DNA of 53,511 bases from JAVJUS01 sp040220455. Its GTDB lineage: Bacteria > Pseudomonadota > Alphaproteobacteria > DSM-16000 > Inquilinaceae. The stretch covers positions 1 through 53,511 of the forward strand of contig JAVJUS010000070.1 in assembly GCA_040220455.1 (NCBI GenBank), given 5' to 3'. The notes beneath the pieces were generated by a model, which saw only the letters and a list, made by a program, of their open reading frames with translations, did not search any database and was not told where the DNA came from. The translations under genes and the position numbers were made by a program. Shown piece by piece: positions 35,683 to 43,913 of this stretch; the stretch's first letter is position 1; each line of letters starts with the position of its first letter.

Positions 35683-37311
35683 ATGACCCGAAGCGACCCA
35701 GACGCACCGGCGCCGGCCGGCATCCCGACCCCGGCGGACGCCCCCGACCGGCTGATCGTCACCCTGCCGCCGCCGACGCCCAACGGCGGGCTGCATGTCG
35801 GCCACATCGCCGGTCCGTTCCTGGCCGCCGACGTCTTCGCCAAGGCGCACAAGCAGGCGGGCAAGGCGGTCTTCGTGACCACCTACAACGATTCCAACCA
35901 GTCCTATGTCCGCGTCACCGCCGAGCGCCAGGGCGTCGACCCCATGACGCTGGCGCTCGGCAACGGCCGCGACATCGTCGAGACGCTCGGGCTCTACGGC
36001 TCGGACATCGACGCCTATGTCCAGCCCGACGCGGACAGCGACCGGTTCGCGCGCGAGCTGTTCCTGCGCCTCCATGCCGACGGCGCGCTGGTCGCCAAGG
36101 ACATGCCCTTCTTCTGGTCGCCGGCGCGCGGCGCCTTCCTCGACGAGGCGGGCGTCACCGGCTTCTGCCCGGTCTGCCTGGACGCCTGCAAATGCGGCGT
36201 GTGCGAGGGCTGCACGACGGTCACCACGGCGAAGACCATCCTCGCCCCGCGCGACACGGTCACCGGCGACACCGACCTGGAGATCCGCCGCGTCCGCGTC
36301 CTGGTCCTCGAGGTCGAGCGCTGGCGCGACGCCATCGCCGCGTTCTACGCCGCCAACCCGCGCTTCCGGCCGCGCTACCGCTGGGTGGTGGAGGACGCGC
36401 TGGCCGCCGGCCGGCTCGCCGACTTCCCCGTCACCCTGCCGGGCGACTGGGGCATCGCGGTCGAGCATCCCGACTTCCCCGGCCAGGTGATCAACGCCTG
36501 GGCGGAGGTCATGGCCGACCTGCTCTACTGCTACCGCCGCGCCGCGGAGGAGACCGAGGCGCCGCGCCCGCCGGCCGTGGTCAACTTCTTCGGCCACGAC
36601 AACTCCTACTTCTACGCCATCGTTCATGTCGCGCTGCATGCCGCGGCCGGGGAGACCGCGTGGCTGCCCCACGCCACGGTGATCAACGAGTTCTACAATC
36701 TCGACAACGCCAAGTTCTCGACCAGCGCGGGTCACGTGCTCTGGGCCCGCGACCTGGTCGCCCGCCACGACCCGGACCTGATCCGCTTCTTCCTGGCGCT
36801 GCATTCCCCCGGCTTCGAGAAGGGCAACTTCACCGAGGCGGAGATGACCGCCGTCATCGAGACGGAGGTCGCCTCGGTCTGGCACCGCCTGGCCACGGCG
36901 CTGAACGAGGCGGCGGGCGCCCGCCCGCTCGCCGGCGCGGCGCCCGAGCCCGTGCTGGCCGACGCCGCCGGGCGGGCCGTTCGCCGCGTCGCGCGGAGCT
37001 ACGCCGTCGAGCGCTTCCACCTGCGCCAGGCGGCGGAGGACCTGCTGCACCTGCTGCGCTTCGCGGCCGAGCGGGCCGGCGCGATCGATGCCGCCCCCGA
37101 CCCGACGGCCCGTGCCGCCGGCGTCGTGGCGCTGCTGCACGGCTTCGCGGAGGCCGCCTATCCGGTCATGCCGGCGGCCGCCGCGCGGCTCGGCGCCGCC
37201 TTGCGCGACCTGGCCGCCGACCGGCGCCCGGACCTGCCGCCGTCGCTGTTCCTGAGCCCGTTGCGCGCCACGCGCGACGGCATGGCGGCCCCGGCCGCCG
37301 CCGCGTCCTGA
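35683..37311 (+). CDS. Methionyl-tRNA-synthetase-like amino-acid-activating protein
   Basis: A 542-residue class I synthetase homologue. The HIGH motif reads HVGH (38-41, in PTPNGGLHVGHIAGPF), the KMSKS motif is reduced to KFSTS (344-348), and a cysteine cluster CPVCLDACKCGVC (162-174, with C177) replaces the MetRS zinc knuckle. The C-terminal helical domain is short, so it is not a housekeeping MetRS. Homologous domains activate glycine or another amino acid as the adenylate and transfer it to an N-hydroxyamino acid. No strong Shine-Dalgarno precedes ATG 35683, which suggests coupling to, or readthrough from, the cupin gene. Confidence 0.9.
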   Translation: MTRSDPDAPAPAGIPTPADAPDRLIVTLPPPTPNGGLHVGHIAGPFLAADVFAKAHKQAGKAVFVTTYNDSNQSYVRVTAERQGVDPMTLALGNGRDIVETLGLYGSDIDAYVQPDADSDRFARELFLRLHADGALVAKDMPFFWSPARGAFLDEAGVTGFCPVCLDACKCGVCEGCTTVTTAKTILAPRDTVTGDTDLEIRRVRVLVLEVERWRDAIAAFYAANPRFRPRYRWVVEDALAAGRLADFPVTLPGDWGIAVEHPDFPGQVINAWAEVMADLLYCYRRAAEETEAPRPPAVVNFFGHDNSYFYAIVHVALHAAAGETAWLPHATVINEFYNLDNAKFSTSAGHVLWARDLVARHDPDLIRFFLALHSPGFEKGNFTEAEMTAVIETEVASVWHRLATALNEAAGARPLAGAAPEPVLADAAGRAVRRVARSYAVERFHLRQAAEDLLHLLRFAAERAGAIDAAPDPTARAAGVVALLHGFAEAAYPVMPAAAARLGAALRDLAADRRPDLPPSLFLSPLRATRDGMAAPAAAAS

Positions 37312-37345
37312 CCCCGTCCGACCGTCCGTCCCCGGAAAGGCTGCC

Positions 37346-37882
37346 ATGGCCCGCCGCCTCGCCTTCTACACCTTCTCCATCCTGCGCGCGCCCTATGGCG
37401 ACCCGGCCGTGCAGGAGTTCGACGACCGTACGCCCGACGTCTTCGCCGAGGCCGAGCGCATGCCCGGCTTCATCGACCGGGCACGGCCGGAGCCGGACAT
37501 CCCCTGGGCCTCGAATTTCGAGAAGAACTGGGGCGACTGGGGCCCGTTCGCCGTGCCGCGCTTCTATCTGGACGGCACGGCGCCCGGCAACACGCGCCAG
37601 GCCCAGACCCTGTCGATCTGGACCGATCTGGAGGCGGTGCGTGCCTTCGCCTATCGCGGGCCCCTGCATCGCGCGGCCCTGCGCGACCGTAAAGCCTGGT
37701 TCGCCGACCAGGGCCAGCCGACCTACTGCATGTGGTGGATCGAGGCCGACGAGCAGCCGGTCTGGCGCGACGCCGCCCGCCGGCTGGAGCATCTGGCCGA
37801 CCACGGCCCGACGCCGGTCTCCTTCGACTTCAAGCGCACCTTCACGGCGGACGACCGGCCGACCGTGGCGTCGGTCGCCTGA
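37346..37882 (+). CDS. DUF3291 family protein
   Basis: A 178-residue protein with the DUF3291 pattern: LAFYTFSILRAPYGDP, VQEFDDRTPDVF, PGFIDRA, and the aromatic SIWTDLEAVRAFAYRG, HRAALRDRKAWF and YCMWWIEADEQPVW. The fold is expected to be a dimeric alpha+beta barrel related to monooxygenases and haem-binding proteins. The biochemical role is unknown. It lies 34 bp after the MetRS-like gene and 18 bp before the next gene, so it belongs to the operon. GGAAAGG precedes its ATG. Confidence 0.88.
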   Translation: MARRLAFYTFSILRAPYGDPAVQEFDDRTPDVFAEAERMPGFIDRARPEPDIPWASNFEKNWGDWGPFAVPRFYLDGTAPGNTRQAQTLSIWTDLEAVRAFAYRGPLHRAALRDRKAWFADQGQPTYCMWWIEADEQPVWRDAARRLEHLADHGPTPVSFDFKRTFTADDRPTVASVA

Positions 37883-37900
37883 CCGGCGGCCGGTCCGGCG

Positions 37901-39019
37901 ATGGTCGCGCCGCTGCGCCTTTGTCCCGGCGGCCGCGCGCCGTCGCTCGCCATTCCCGACTGGCTCGCCTCCGCCGACCCGGCCGACCCGACGGCGCCGC
38001 GGCTGGTGCTGGCGGAAAGCGCAGGGCCCAACGCCGCCGACCTGTTCGCCGCGACCGCGCTCGCCGCCGAGGACGCCGGGATTCGCCCGGTCGTGGCCAT
38101 CGGCGACGACCGGCGCGACCCCGACGCGGCCCGTGCCGTGGCGCACGAGGCCGCAGCCGTCGCGCCCGACGCCGTGATCGGGCATTTCGGCTCGCGCACC
38201 GCCATGGCGGCGGGGGAGGTCTACGGAAATGCCGGGATCGCCTTCCTGGCGCCCGGCTCCTCGGCCGACGACCTGTGCGGGCCCGACCGCCCGACGACGC
38301 GCCAGATCTTCGGCCGCGACGCGGAGCAGCGCGCGGTGCTCGAAGCGGCGGCCCGCTCGGCCGGTCCCGCCATCCTGATCCTGGGCGAGCGCGACAACTA
38401 CGGCGCCGGCCTCGCCCGGGATCTGTCGGGGGCCGTGGCCGGCGATCCGGCGGTCCGCACGGCGACGGTCAGGATCCTGGACCGGTACGGCGCCGGCGGC
38501 CTGCCGCGCGACGAGGCCGGGCCGGGCGCGGCGCCCGTCTTCCTGCTGGGCTCCCAGGACTTCGCGACGGCGGTGGTCGACAGCGGCCGGCTGCCGCGCG
38601 CGGGCGTCCTGGTCTTCTCCGACGACAGCCACGGCGCGCCCGTGGTCGAGCGTCCGGACATCGCGCCGCGCGCCGCCACCGTCTTCCTCGACCGGCCCGG
38701 CACCCGCCTGGTCGACCGGGCGGCGAGCGATATCCGGGAGCGGGCGGCCGCCCGGCTCGGCCGGGCGCCGGGGCCCTATCTCGAGACGACCTACCTGGCC
38801 GTGCGGGCGGTCCTCGACGCCTGGTCCCCGGCGGACGGGCGGGCGCGCCGGCGAGTGCTCGACACGATCGACGCGGCGGTCTGGGAGACGCCCTACGGCC
38901 GCCTGCGGCTCGACGCGCAGGGCCGGCTCGCCGGGCATCGCTGGTGCCTGTGGCATCGCGGCCGCGCGGTCGAGCCGGCCGCCGTCGCCGCGGCAGGCAC
39001 GGTGAGTGCCGGACCATGA
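37901..39019 (+). CDS. Periplasmic-binding-protein-like protein without a signal peptide
   Basis: A 372-residue protein resembling LivJ/K-type (Peripla_BP_6) amino-acid-binding proteins: AADLFAATALAAEDAG, VIGHFGSRTAMAAGEVY, GIAFLAPGSSADDL, and LILGERDNYGAGLA. The N-terminus (MVAPLRLCPGGRAPSL) has no hydrophobic signal core, so the protein should stay in the cytoplasm, where it could sense or bind an amino-acid-like intermediate. No ABC permease is nearby. Its stop overlaps the DAO start (ATGA). Confidence 0.82.
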   Translation: MVAPLRLCPGGRAPSLAIPDWLASADPADPTAPRLVLAESAGPNAADLFAATALAAEDAGIRPVVAIGDDRRDPDAARAVAHEAAAVAPDAVIGHFGSRTAMAAGEVYGNAGIAFLAPGSSADDLCGPDRPTTRQIFGRDAEQRAVLEAAARSAGPAILILGERDNYGAGLARDLSGAVAGDPAVRTATVRILDRYGAGGLPRDEAGPGAAPVFLLGSQDFATAVVDSGRLPRAGVLVFSDDSHGAPVVERPDIAPRAATVFLDRPGTRLVDRAASDIRERAAARLGRAPGPYLETTYLAVRAVLDAWSPADGRARRRVLDTIDAAVWETPYGRLRLDAQGRLAGHRWCLWHRGRAVEPAAVAAAGTVSAGP

Positions 39020-40197
39020 GCCCGGCGCCCGATCTGCTGGTGGTCGGCGCCGGCATCGCCGGCCTGTTCGCGGCGCTGGAGGCGCGCCGGGCCGGTATCG
39101 ACCGCGTCCGGGTGATCGACCGGGCGGGGCTCGCGGCCGGCGCCACCGGGCGCAGCGGCGCGCTGCTCCGGGCCAATTACGACAATGCCGAGGAGGCCCG
39201 GCTGGCGCTCGCCTCCCTCGCCCTCTTCCGCGACTGGCCGGAGCAGGTCGGCGGGAACTGCGGCTTCGTGCCGGCCGGGCTGGTGGAGATCGCCGGCGCG
39301 GGAGAAGCGGCGGAGGCCCGGGCGCTCGCCGAGCGCCAGCGCGGCTGGGGCGTGGCGGTCGAGGAGATCGACCCGGCCTTCGCCGCCGACCTCGTCCCCC
39401 GGCTGCGCCTTGGCGAGCCCGACGGGCCGATCCTGTTCCAGCCGGATGCCGGCTACGCCGATGCCGCCGCCGCGGCCGCGTCGCTGCTGGGCGCGTGCCG
39501 GAACGCCGGCGTGGAGATCGCCTTCGGCATCGAGGCGGACGCCCTGGCGGTCGTGGACGGGCGGTGCCTGGGGGTCGAGACGGCGGCAGGCCGGATGACC
39601 GCCGGCGCCACGCTGGTCGCCGCCGGGGCGCGGGCGGGTGCGCTGCTGCGGCCGCTCGGCCTCGATCCGGGCTTCGTGCCCCATCTGTCCCGGGTCGCGG
39701 CGTTCCGGCCGTACGACTTGTCGCTGGAGACCGTCTTCCCGGCCGTGCTCGACCGGCCGCAGGAGGGGTGGTTCCGGCCGCTGCCCGGCGGCGGCATCCT
39801 GGTCGGCGCGGAGCGCGGCGGCGTGCGCGGCGTCGATCCGGCCGGCGCGCCGGAGAGCCTGGCGCCCGAGGCGGTGGCGCTTTATCGAACGGTGCTGGAA
39901 GGGCGCTTCGACCTGCCCGCCGGGACCCCCTCGCGCGGCGGCTGGGCGGGCTGCTTCATGATCAGCCCGGACGGACGGCCGGTCCTGGGGCCGACGCCGG
40001 TCGCGGGGCTGCATCTCGCGGCCGGCGACAGCGGCGGGGGGTTCAAGATCGCGCCGGCGGTCGGCCGGGCGCTCGCCGCCGCCATCGCGGGCGGGCCGGC
40101 GGCGGCGCCGGAGATCGCCGGCCTCTCGATCGACCGGTTCGCGTCCTCCGCCCTCTCCGGCCCCGCGGCGCCGCCGGCGCGCACCGTGTCGCGGTGA
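39016..40197 (+). CDS. DAO-family FAD-dependent oxidoreductase (glycine-oxidase-like)
   Basis: A 393-residue flavoenzyme with FAD motif VVGAGIAGLFAALEARRAG, ATGRSGALLR, GGILVGAE and the C-terminal AAGDSGGGFKIAPAVG. DAO enzymes oxidise secondary or primary amines. In Spb39/Tri27-type pathways this enzyme cleaves the hydrazine adduct between N-hydroxylysine-derived and glycine-derived halves, releasing hydrazinoacetate and a semialdehyde; that role fits here. Last gene of the rightward arm; it ends 4 bp from the converging YggS gene. Confidence 0.92.
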   Translation: MSPAPDLLVVGAGIAGLFAALEARRAGIDRVRVIDRAGLAAGATGRSGALLRANYDNAEEARLALASLALFRDWPEQVGGNCGFVPAGLVEIAGAGEAAEARALAERQRGWGVAVEEIDPAFAADLVPRLRLGEPDGPILFQPDAGYADAAAAAASLLGACRNAGVEIAFGIEADALAVVDGRCLGVETAAGRMTAGATLVAAGARAGALLRPLGLDPGFVPHLSRVAAFRPYDLSLETVFPAVLDRPQEGWFRPLPGGGILVGAERGGVRGVDPAGAPESLAPEAVALYRTVLEGRFDLPAGTPSRGGWAGCFMISPDGRPVLGPTPVAGLHLAAGDSGGGFKIAPAVGRALAAAIAGGPAAAPEIAGLSIDRFASSALSGPAAPPARTVSR

Positions 40198-40201
40198 CCG
40201 C

Positions 40202-40951
40202 TCACCCGGTGTCCCGCTCGCCGAAGATCGCGGTGCCGACACGGACCTGGCTCGCGCCGTGGCGCACGGCGGTCTCGTAGTCGCCGCTCATCCCCATGCT
40301 CAGCCGCTCGAGCCCGTGATCGGCGGCGAGTTCGGCCAGCAGCGCGAAGTGCAGGGCCGGGTTCTCGTCGACCGGCGGGATGCACATCAGCCCGCGCACC
40401 GGCAGGCCCAGCGCGTCCCGGGCCAGGGCCAGCAGGTCGGCCAGCCCGTCGGGCGTCACGCCGGCCTTCTGCGGCTCCTCGCCCGTGTTCACCTGGATCA
40501 GGATCTCGGGCATCCGGCCCGCCTTCTCCCCCGCCCTGGCGAGCGCGCGGGCGAGCTTGGGCCGGTCGAGCGATTCGATCTCGTCGAACAGGGCGACCGC
40601 ATCCTCGGCCTTGTTGGTCTGCAGCGGGCCGATCAGGTGCAGGCGGATATCCGGATAGCGCGCCCTGAAGGCCGGCCAGCGGCCTTGCGCCTCCTGCACC
40701 CGGTTCTCGCCGAAGACGCGCTGGCCGGCCGCCAGCGCCGCGGCCACCCGCTCGGCCGGCTGGACCTTGCTGACCGCGACCAGCGTGACCGCCGACGGAT
40801 CGCGACCGGCGGCGCGCGCGGCCTCGGCGATGCGGGCGCGGATGTCGGCCAGGTTGGCGGCGACCGTCTCGCGCACCGCCGGGTCGATGTCCTCGGGCGC
40901 CGGCGCGTCGCCGGTGTCGGGAGCGGGGTCGGGAGTCGGCGTGTCGTCCAT
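40202..40951 (-). CDS. YggS-family PLP homeostasis protein
   Basis: A 249-residue single-domain alanine-racemase-fold protein that binds PLP and buffers B6 vitamers. The PLP Lys lies in LVAVSKVQPAE, followed by FGENRVQEAQ, LHLIGPLQTNK, LIQVNTGEEPQKAG, GLMCIPP and SMGMSGDYETAV, all typical. ATG 40951 (MDDTPTPDPAP) adds about 30 disordered residues; no better start lies closer. It converges on the DAO gene and marks the right border of the cluster. Confidence 0.95.
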   Translation of the reverse strand: MDDTPTPDPAPDTGDAPAPEDIDPAVRETVAANLADIRARIAEAARAAGRDPSAVTLVAVSKVQPAERVAAALAAGQRVFGENRVQEAQGRWPAFRARYPDIRLHLIGPLQTNKAEDAVALFDEIESLDRPKLARALARAGEKAGRMPEILIQVNTGEEPQKAGVTPDGLADLLALARDALGLPVRGLMCIPPVDENPALHFALLAELAADHGLERLSMGMSGDYETAVRHGASQVRVGTAIFGERDTG

Positions 40952-41063
40952 GGGCTCGGCGATCGGGTTGCGGGCCTGCGCGGCGACCCGGTGGTTGGCC
41001 GGCGCGGCGCACCGGATAGAATGCCCGCGCCGACCCCGGCCCCGAAAGAGGAAGCTGTCCGCC

Positions 41064-42365
41064 ATGGTGTCGCCGCCGCAGAGCTTCGAGGCGCTCGTCG
41101 CGCCCACCGACCCGGCCGAATTCCTGGAGACCGTGCGCTTCGCGCGCCCGCTGCACGTCCCCGCGCCCGACCCGGAGCGCTTCGCCGGCGTGATGTCCTG
41201 GGCCGACCTGACCGCGCTGGTCGACCAGTCGAGCATCTGGGGGCCGGCGAGCCTGCACCTGGTCCACCACAACCGCCGCCTGACGCCGGAGGAGTACTGC
41301 CGGCGCGAGCGCACGCGCGAGGGCGTCGACGGCTGGGTTGCCGATCTCGACCGGGTGCGCGGCTGGCTCGCCTCGGGCGCGTCGCTGGTGCTCAACGACA
41401 TCGCCGAGCTGACGCCCGGGATCAAGCGGGTCGCCCGGCTGCTGGCCGACACGCTGGGCGCCAAGGTGCAGGCGAATCTCTACTGCTCCTGGCAGGCGGA
41501 GCCGGGCTTCGGGTCGCATTTCGACGTCCACGAGGTCTTCGCCCTGCACATCGCCGGGCACAAGACCTGGCGGATCTACGGCAAGCATTTCGACGACCCG
41601 ATCGCCCATCCGCGCTTCCGCACCCTGGGCCAGGACTTCCACGAGCGCCACAAGGGCCCGCTGAGCCGGGAGGTCCGGATGGCGCCGGGCGACCTGCTCT
41701 ACATCCCGCGCGGCTGGTACCACGACGCCCTGGCCGAATCGGCCGGCACGATCCACGTGGCCTTCGGCGTGGTCGGGCCGATCGGGCTCGACTTCGTCAG
41801 CCTGCTCTACGAGCGCGCGGTCGACGACCCGCTGTTCCGCAGGACCGTCCCGCCGGCGGGCGCGGCGCGGGACGCCCATGTCGCGGCGCTGGCCGAGCGG
41901 ATCGCCGAGCTCGCGCGCGAGGACCAGGTGCGCCGCCGATTCGCCGAGGGCGCCGACGCCTTCCGCCATCCGCACGCGAGCCTGACCCTGCCGGATGACG
42001 TGACCGGGCCCGACGACGCGACGGGACCCGAAAAGAGGGCCGGGCGGCCGGCCGAATCGCCGGCGGCGGCGCCGGGCGCGCCCGCGCCGGCCGGGGCGCC
42101 CGCACCCGCCGCCGGCGGCCGCCGCTTCGTGCGCACGTCGGCGCCGGGGGTGCGGGTCGCCAAGGCGAAGGGCCGCTTCGTGCTGACCGACGGCAAGCAG
42201 GGCGCGCCGATCCCTCAGGGCTTCGAGAAGCCGGTCGCCTGGGCGCTCGACCGCCCGGCGTTCACCGAGGCGGAGATGGCGGCGGCCTTCCCCGGGCTGG
42301 CGGCCGGGGCGCGCGGCCAGCTCCTGTCGCAACTCGTCGGAATGCAGGTTTTGCGGGAGGAGTAA
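41064..42365 (+). CDS. Cupin-4/JmjC-like 2-oxoglutarate oxygenase (ribosomal oxygenase family)
   Basis: A 433-residue Fe(II)/2-oxoglutarate enzyme related to YcfD/ROX, which hydroxylates ribosomal protein side chains. The iron triad appears as HxD in GSHFDVHEVF and His in PRGWYHDALAES; the 2OG-binding Lys region is HKTWRIYGKHF. A Pro/Ala-rich linker (about residues 310-355) separates the oxygenase from a C-terminal winged-helix-like domain (PAFTEAEMAAAF). ATG 41064 follows AAGAGGAAG. The ribosomal target is not known. Confidence 0.88.
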   Translation: MVSPPQSFEALVAPTDPAEFLETVRFARPLHVPAPDPERFAGVMSWADLTALVDQSSIWGPASLHLVHHNRRLTPEEYCRRERTREGVDGWVADLDRVRGWLASGASLVLNDIAELTPGIKRVARLLADTLGAKVQANLYCSWQAEPGFGSHFDVHEVFALHIAGHKTWRIYGKHFDDPIAHPRFRTLGQDFHERHKGPLSREVRMAPGDLLYIPRGWYHDALAESAGTIHVAFGVVGPIGLDFVSLLYERAVDDPLFRRTVPPAGAARDAHVAALAERIAELAREDQVRRRFAEGADAFRHPHASLTLPDDVTGPDDATGPEKRAGRPAESPAAAPGAPAPAGAPAPAAGGRRFVRTSAPGVRVAKAKGRFVLTDGKQGAPIPQGFEKPVAWALDRPAFTEAEMAAAFPGLAAGARGQLLSQLVGMQVLREE

Positions 42366-42615
42366 TTAGTTAGTTAGCTATATAACTGTATCTCACTAAA
42401 CACAGTAGTCGATCTTCGTGATCTGTTAGCAACTTTACAGATTGCCCCGACACGATCGAAGGCCGTATAGCCGCCCCCGGATACGAAGCGGCGCGAGCGG
42501 CGTCGTCCGGTGTCCGGCCGGGATCCCCGTTCCCGGACGACAACCGAGATCGATCGTGAACGCGCGGGTCCGGGCCGGAACGGCCCCCGCCCGCGCCATT
42601 CGGAGGCTGAAGGAC
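42366..42615 (+). promoter_or_regulatory. A+T-rich leader upstream of the porin gene
   Basis: The first 80 bp (42366-42445) are strikingly A+T-rich for this genome and contain TTAGTTAGTTAGCTATATAA with a short inverted repeat AGTTA...TAACT. The rest is G+C-rich leader ending in GAAGGAC before the porin ATG. It probably holds the porin promoter and perhaps an upstream A+T element, but no clear -35/-10 pair with good spacing stands out. Confidence 0.45.
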
Positions 42616-43800
42616 ATGAAAAAGTATCTTCTCGCGGGGACCGCGCTCGCCGGCGCCGTCGCTTTCGGCGGCCAGGCCTTCGCCCAGGCCGAGCCCGTGT
42701 CGCTGGAACTGTCGGGTGTCGCCGACTTCCAGGCCGGTGTCGCCAGCGAGGACAACGACGGCGCCCGGGACCGGGACTACGACTTCCTCACAGATGGCGA
42801 GATCGTCTTCGAGTTCTCGGGCGTGACCGACAACGGCCTGAGCTTCGGCGGCGAGCTGGAGCTCGACGGCGTGACGACGAATGACGGCGTCGGCGTCGAC
42901 GAGCTCTTCGCCTTCATCGGCGGCGACGCCTGGGGCCAGGTTCGCCTCGGCGACAAGGAAGGCCCGCTCGGCAACTTCGCCATCGCGGCGCCGGTGGCCG
43001 GCGACGGCATCTGGGACGGCGGCTTCGGCAGCTACGTCACCGGCACCACGCCGAATGTCGACGGCTTCGACAACGACCTGGGCGACTCGACGAAGATCCA
43101 CTACCTGACGCCGAACTTCAGCGGCTTCCAGGCCGGCATCGCCTTCGCCCCGAACGACCAGGAAGGCGCGACGGGCTCGGATGACCTGACGGACGCCAGC
43201 AGCACGGGCGGTGAGGAACTCACGGTCGTCGAGGGTGGGCCGATTGCTGACCTCAACGGCGATGGTGACACGGCCGACAGCTTCCCGATCACTTCCGACG
43301 AAACGACAACCGGCCGTCCCGAGCACGAGAACTTCTTCTCGATCGGCGGCGCCTATGGCGGCGACTTCGGCGCCACTTCGGTGGAGCTCGCGGGCGGCTT
43401 CGGCTTCGCGGACTATGTCGGCGCCAACGCCGACGACGATGACTTCATGACCACCAATCTCGGCCTGAATGTCGGCTTCGGCGGCTTCACCGTCGGTGGT
43501 TCCTGGGTCGCGCTGCTGGAGTCCGGCGGCAGCGGCATCGAGGACCGCAACAACTTCACGCTCGGCGCCAGCTACACGACCGGCATGTGGACCGTCGGCG
43601 TCAGCGGCCTCTACACCCAGACCGACCTCGAGACCGGCGGCGAGAACGAGGGCTACACGATCGGCGCCGGTGTCGACTACGACATCGCCACGGGCCTGAA
43701 CCTCTACGCCGACCTCGTCTACTTCGAGGCCGATCAGGCGGATGACGCCGACGACAACGACGGTGTCGTCGGCCTGGCCGGTGTCGCGGCCTCCTTCTGA
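42616..43800 (+). CDS. Gram-negative general porin
   Basis: A 394-residue outer-membrane porin. The signal peptide (MKKYLLAGTALAGAVAFGGQAFA) is followed by alternating amphipathic beta strands, Asp-rich loops, SVELAGGFGFADY and a terminal Phe (VAASF), the Bam recognition signal. The pattern fits the 16-stranded porins of alphaproteobacteria (Rhodospirillum/Azospirillum type). AAGGA lies 5 bases before ATG 42616, and a strong terminator follows. The many Asp residues in the loops suggest cation selectivity. Confidence 0.94.
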   Translation: MKKYLLAGTALAGAVAFGGQAFAQAEPVSLELSGVADFQAGVASEDNDGARDRDYDFLTDGEIVFEFSGVTDNGLSFGGELELDGVTTNDGVGVDELFAFIGGDAWGQVRLGDKEGPLGNFAIAAPVAGDGIWDGGFGSYVTGTTPNVDGFDNDLGDSTKIHYLTPNFSGFQAGIAFAPNDQEGATGSDDLTDASSTGGEELTVVEGGPIADLNGDGDTADSFPITSDETTTGRPEHENFFSIGGAYGGDFGATSVELAGGFGFADYVGANADDDDFMTTNLGLNVGFGGFTVGGSWVALLESGGSGIEDRNNFTLGASYTTGMWTVGVSGLYTQTDLETGGENEGYTIGAGVDYDIATGLNLYADLVYFEADQADDADDNDGVVGLAGVAASF

Positions 43801-43841
43801 GGTCCGACCGGTCGCTGTTCCCGATTTCGCGGTTTTCGCGA

Positions 43842-43870
43842 GGGCGGTCCTTCGGGACCGCCCTTTTTTT
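43842..43870 (+). terminator. Intrinsic terminator of the porin gene
   Basis: A perfect 9-bp stem GGGCGGTCC/GGACCGCCC closed by a TTCG tetraloop and followed by seven T residues, starting 42 bp behind the porin stop. Confidence 0.95.
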
Positions 43871-43913
43871 CGGCCCGGACCGCGGCGTCGGGGCCCTGCG
43901 CATCTCCCCACCC

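Noticed and set aside
35683..37311. Housekeeping methionyl-tRNA synthetase
   Set aside because: KMSKS is degraded to KFSTS, the zinc region is atypical, the anticodon-binding domain is short, and the gene lies inside a biosynthetic operon next to a cupin.
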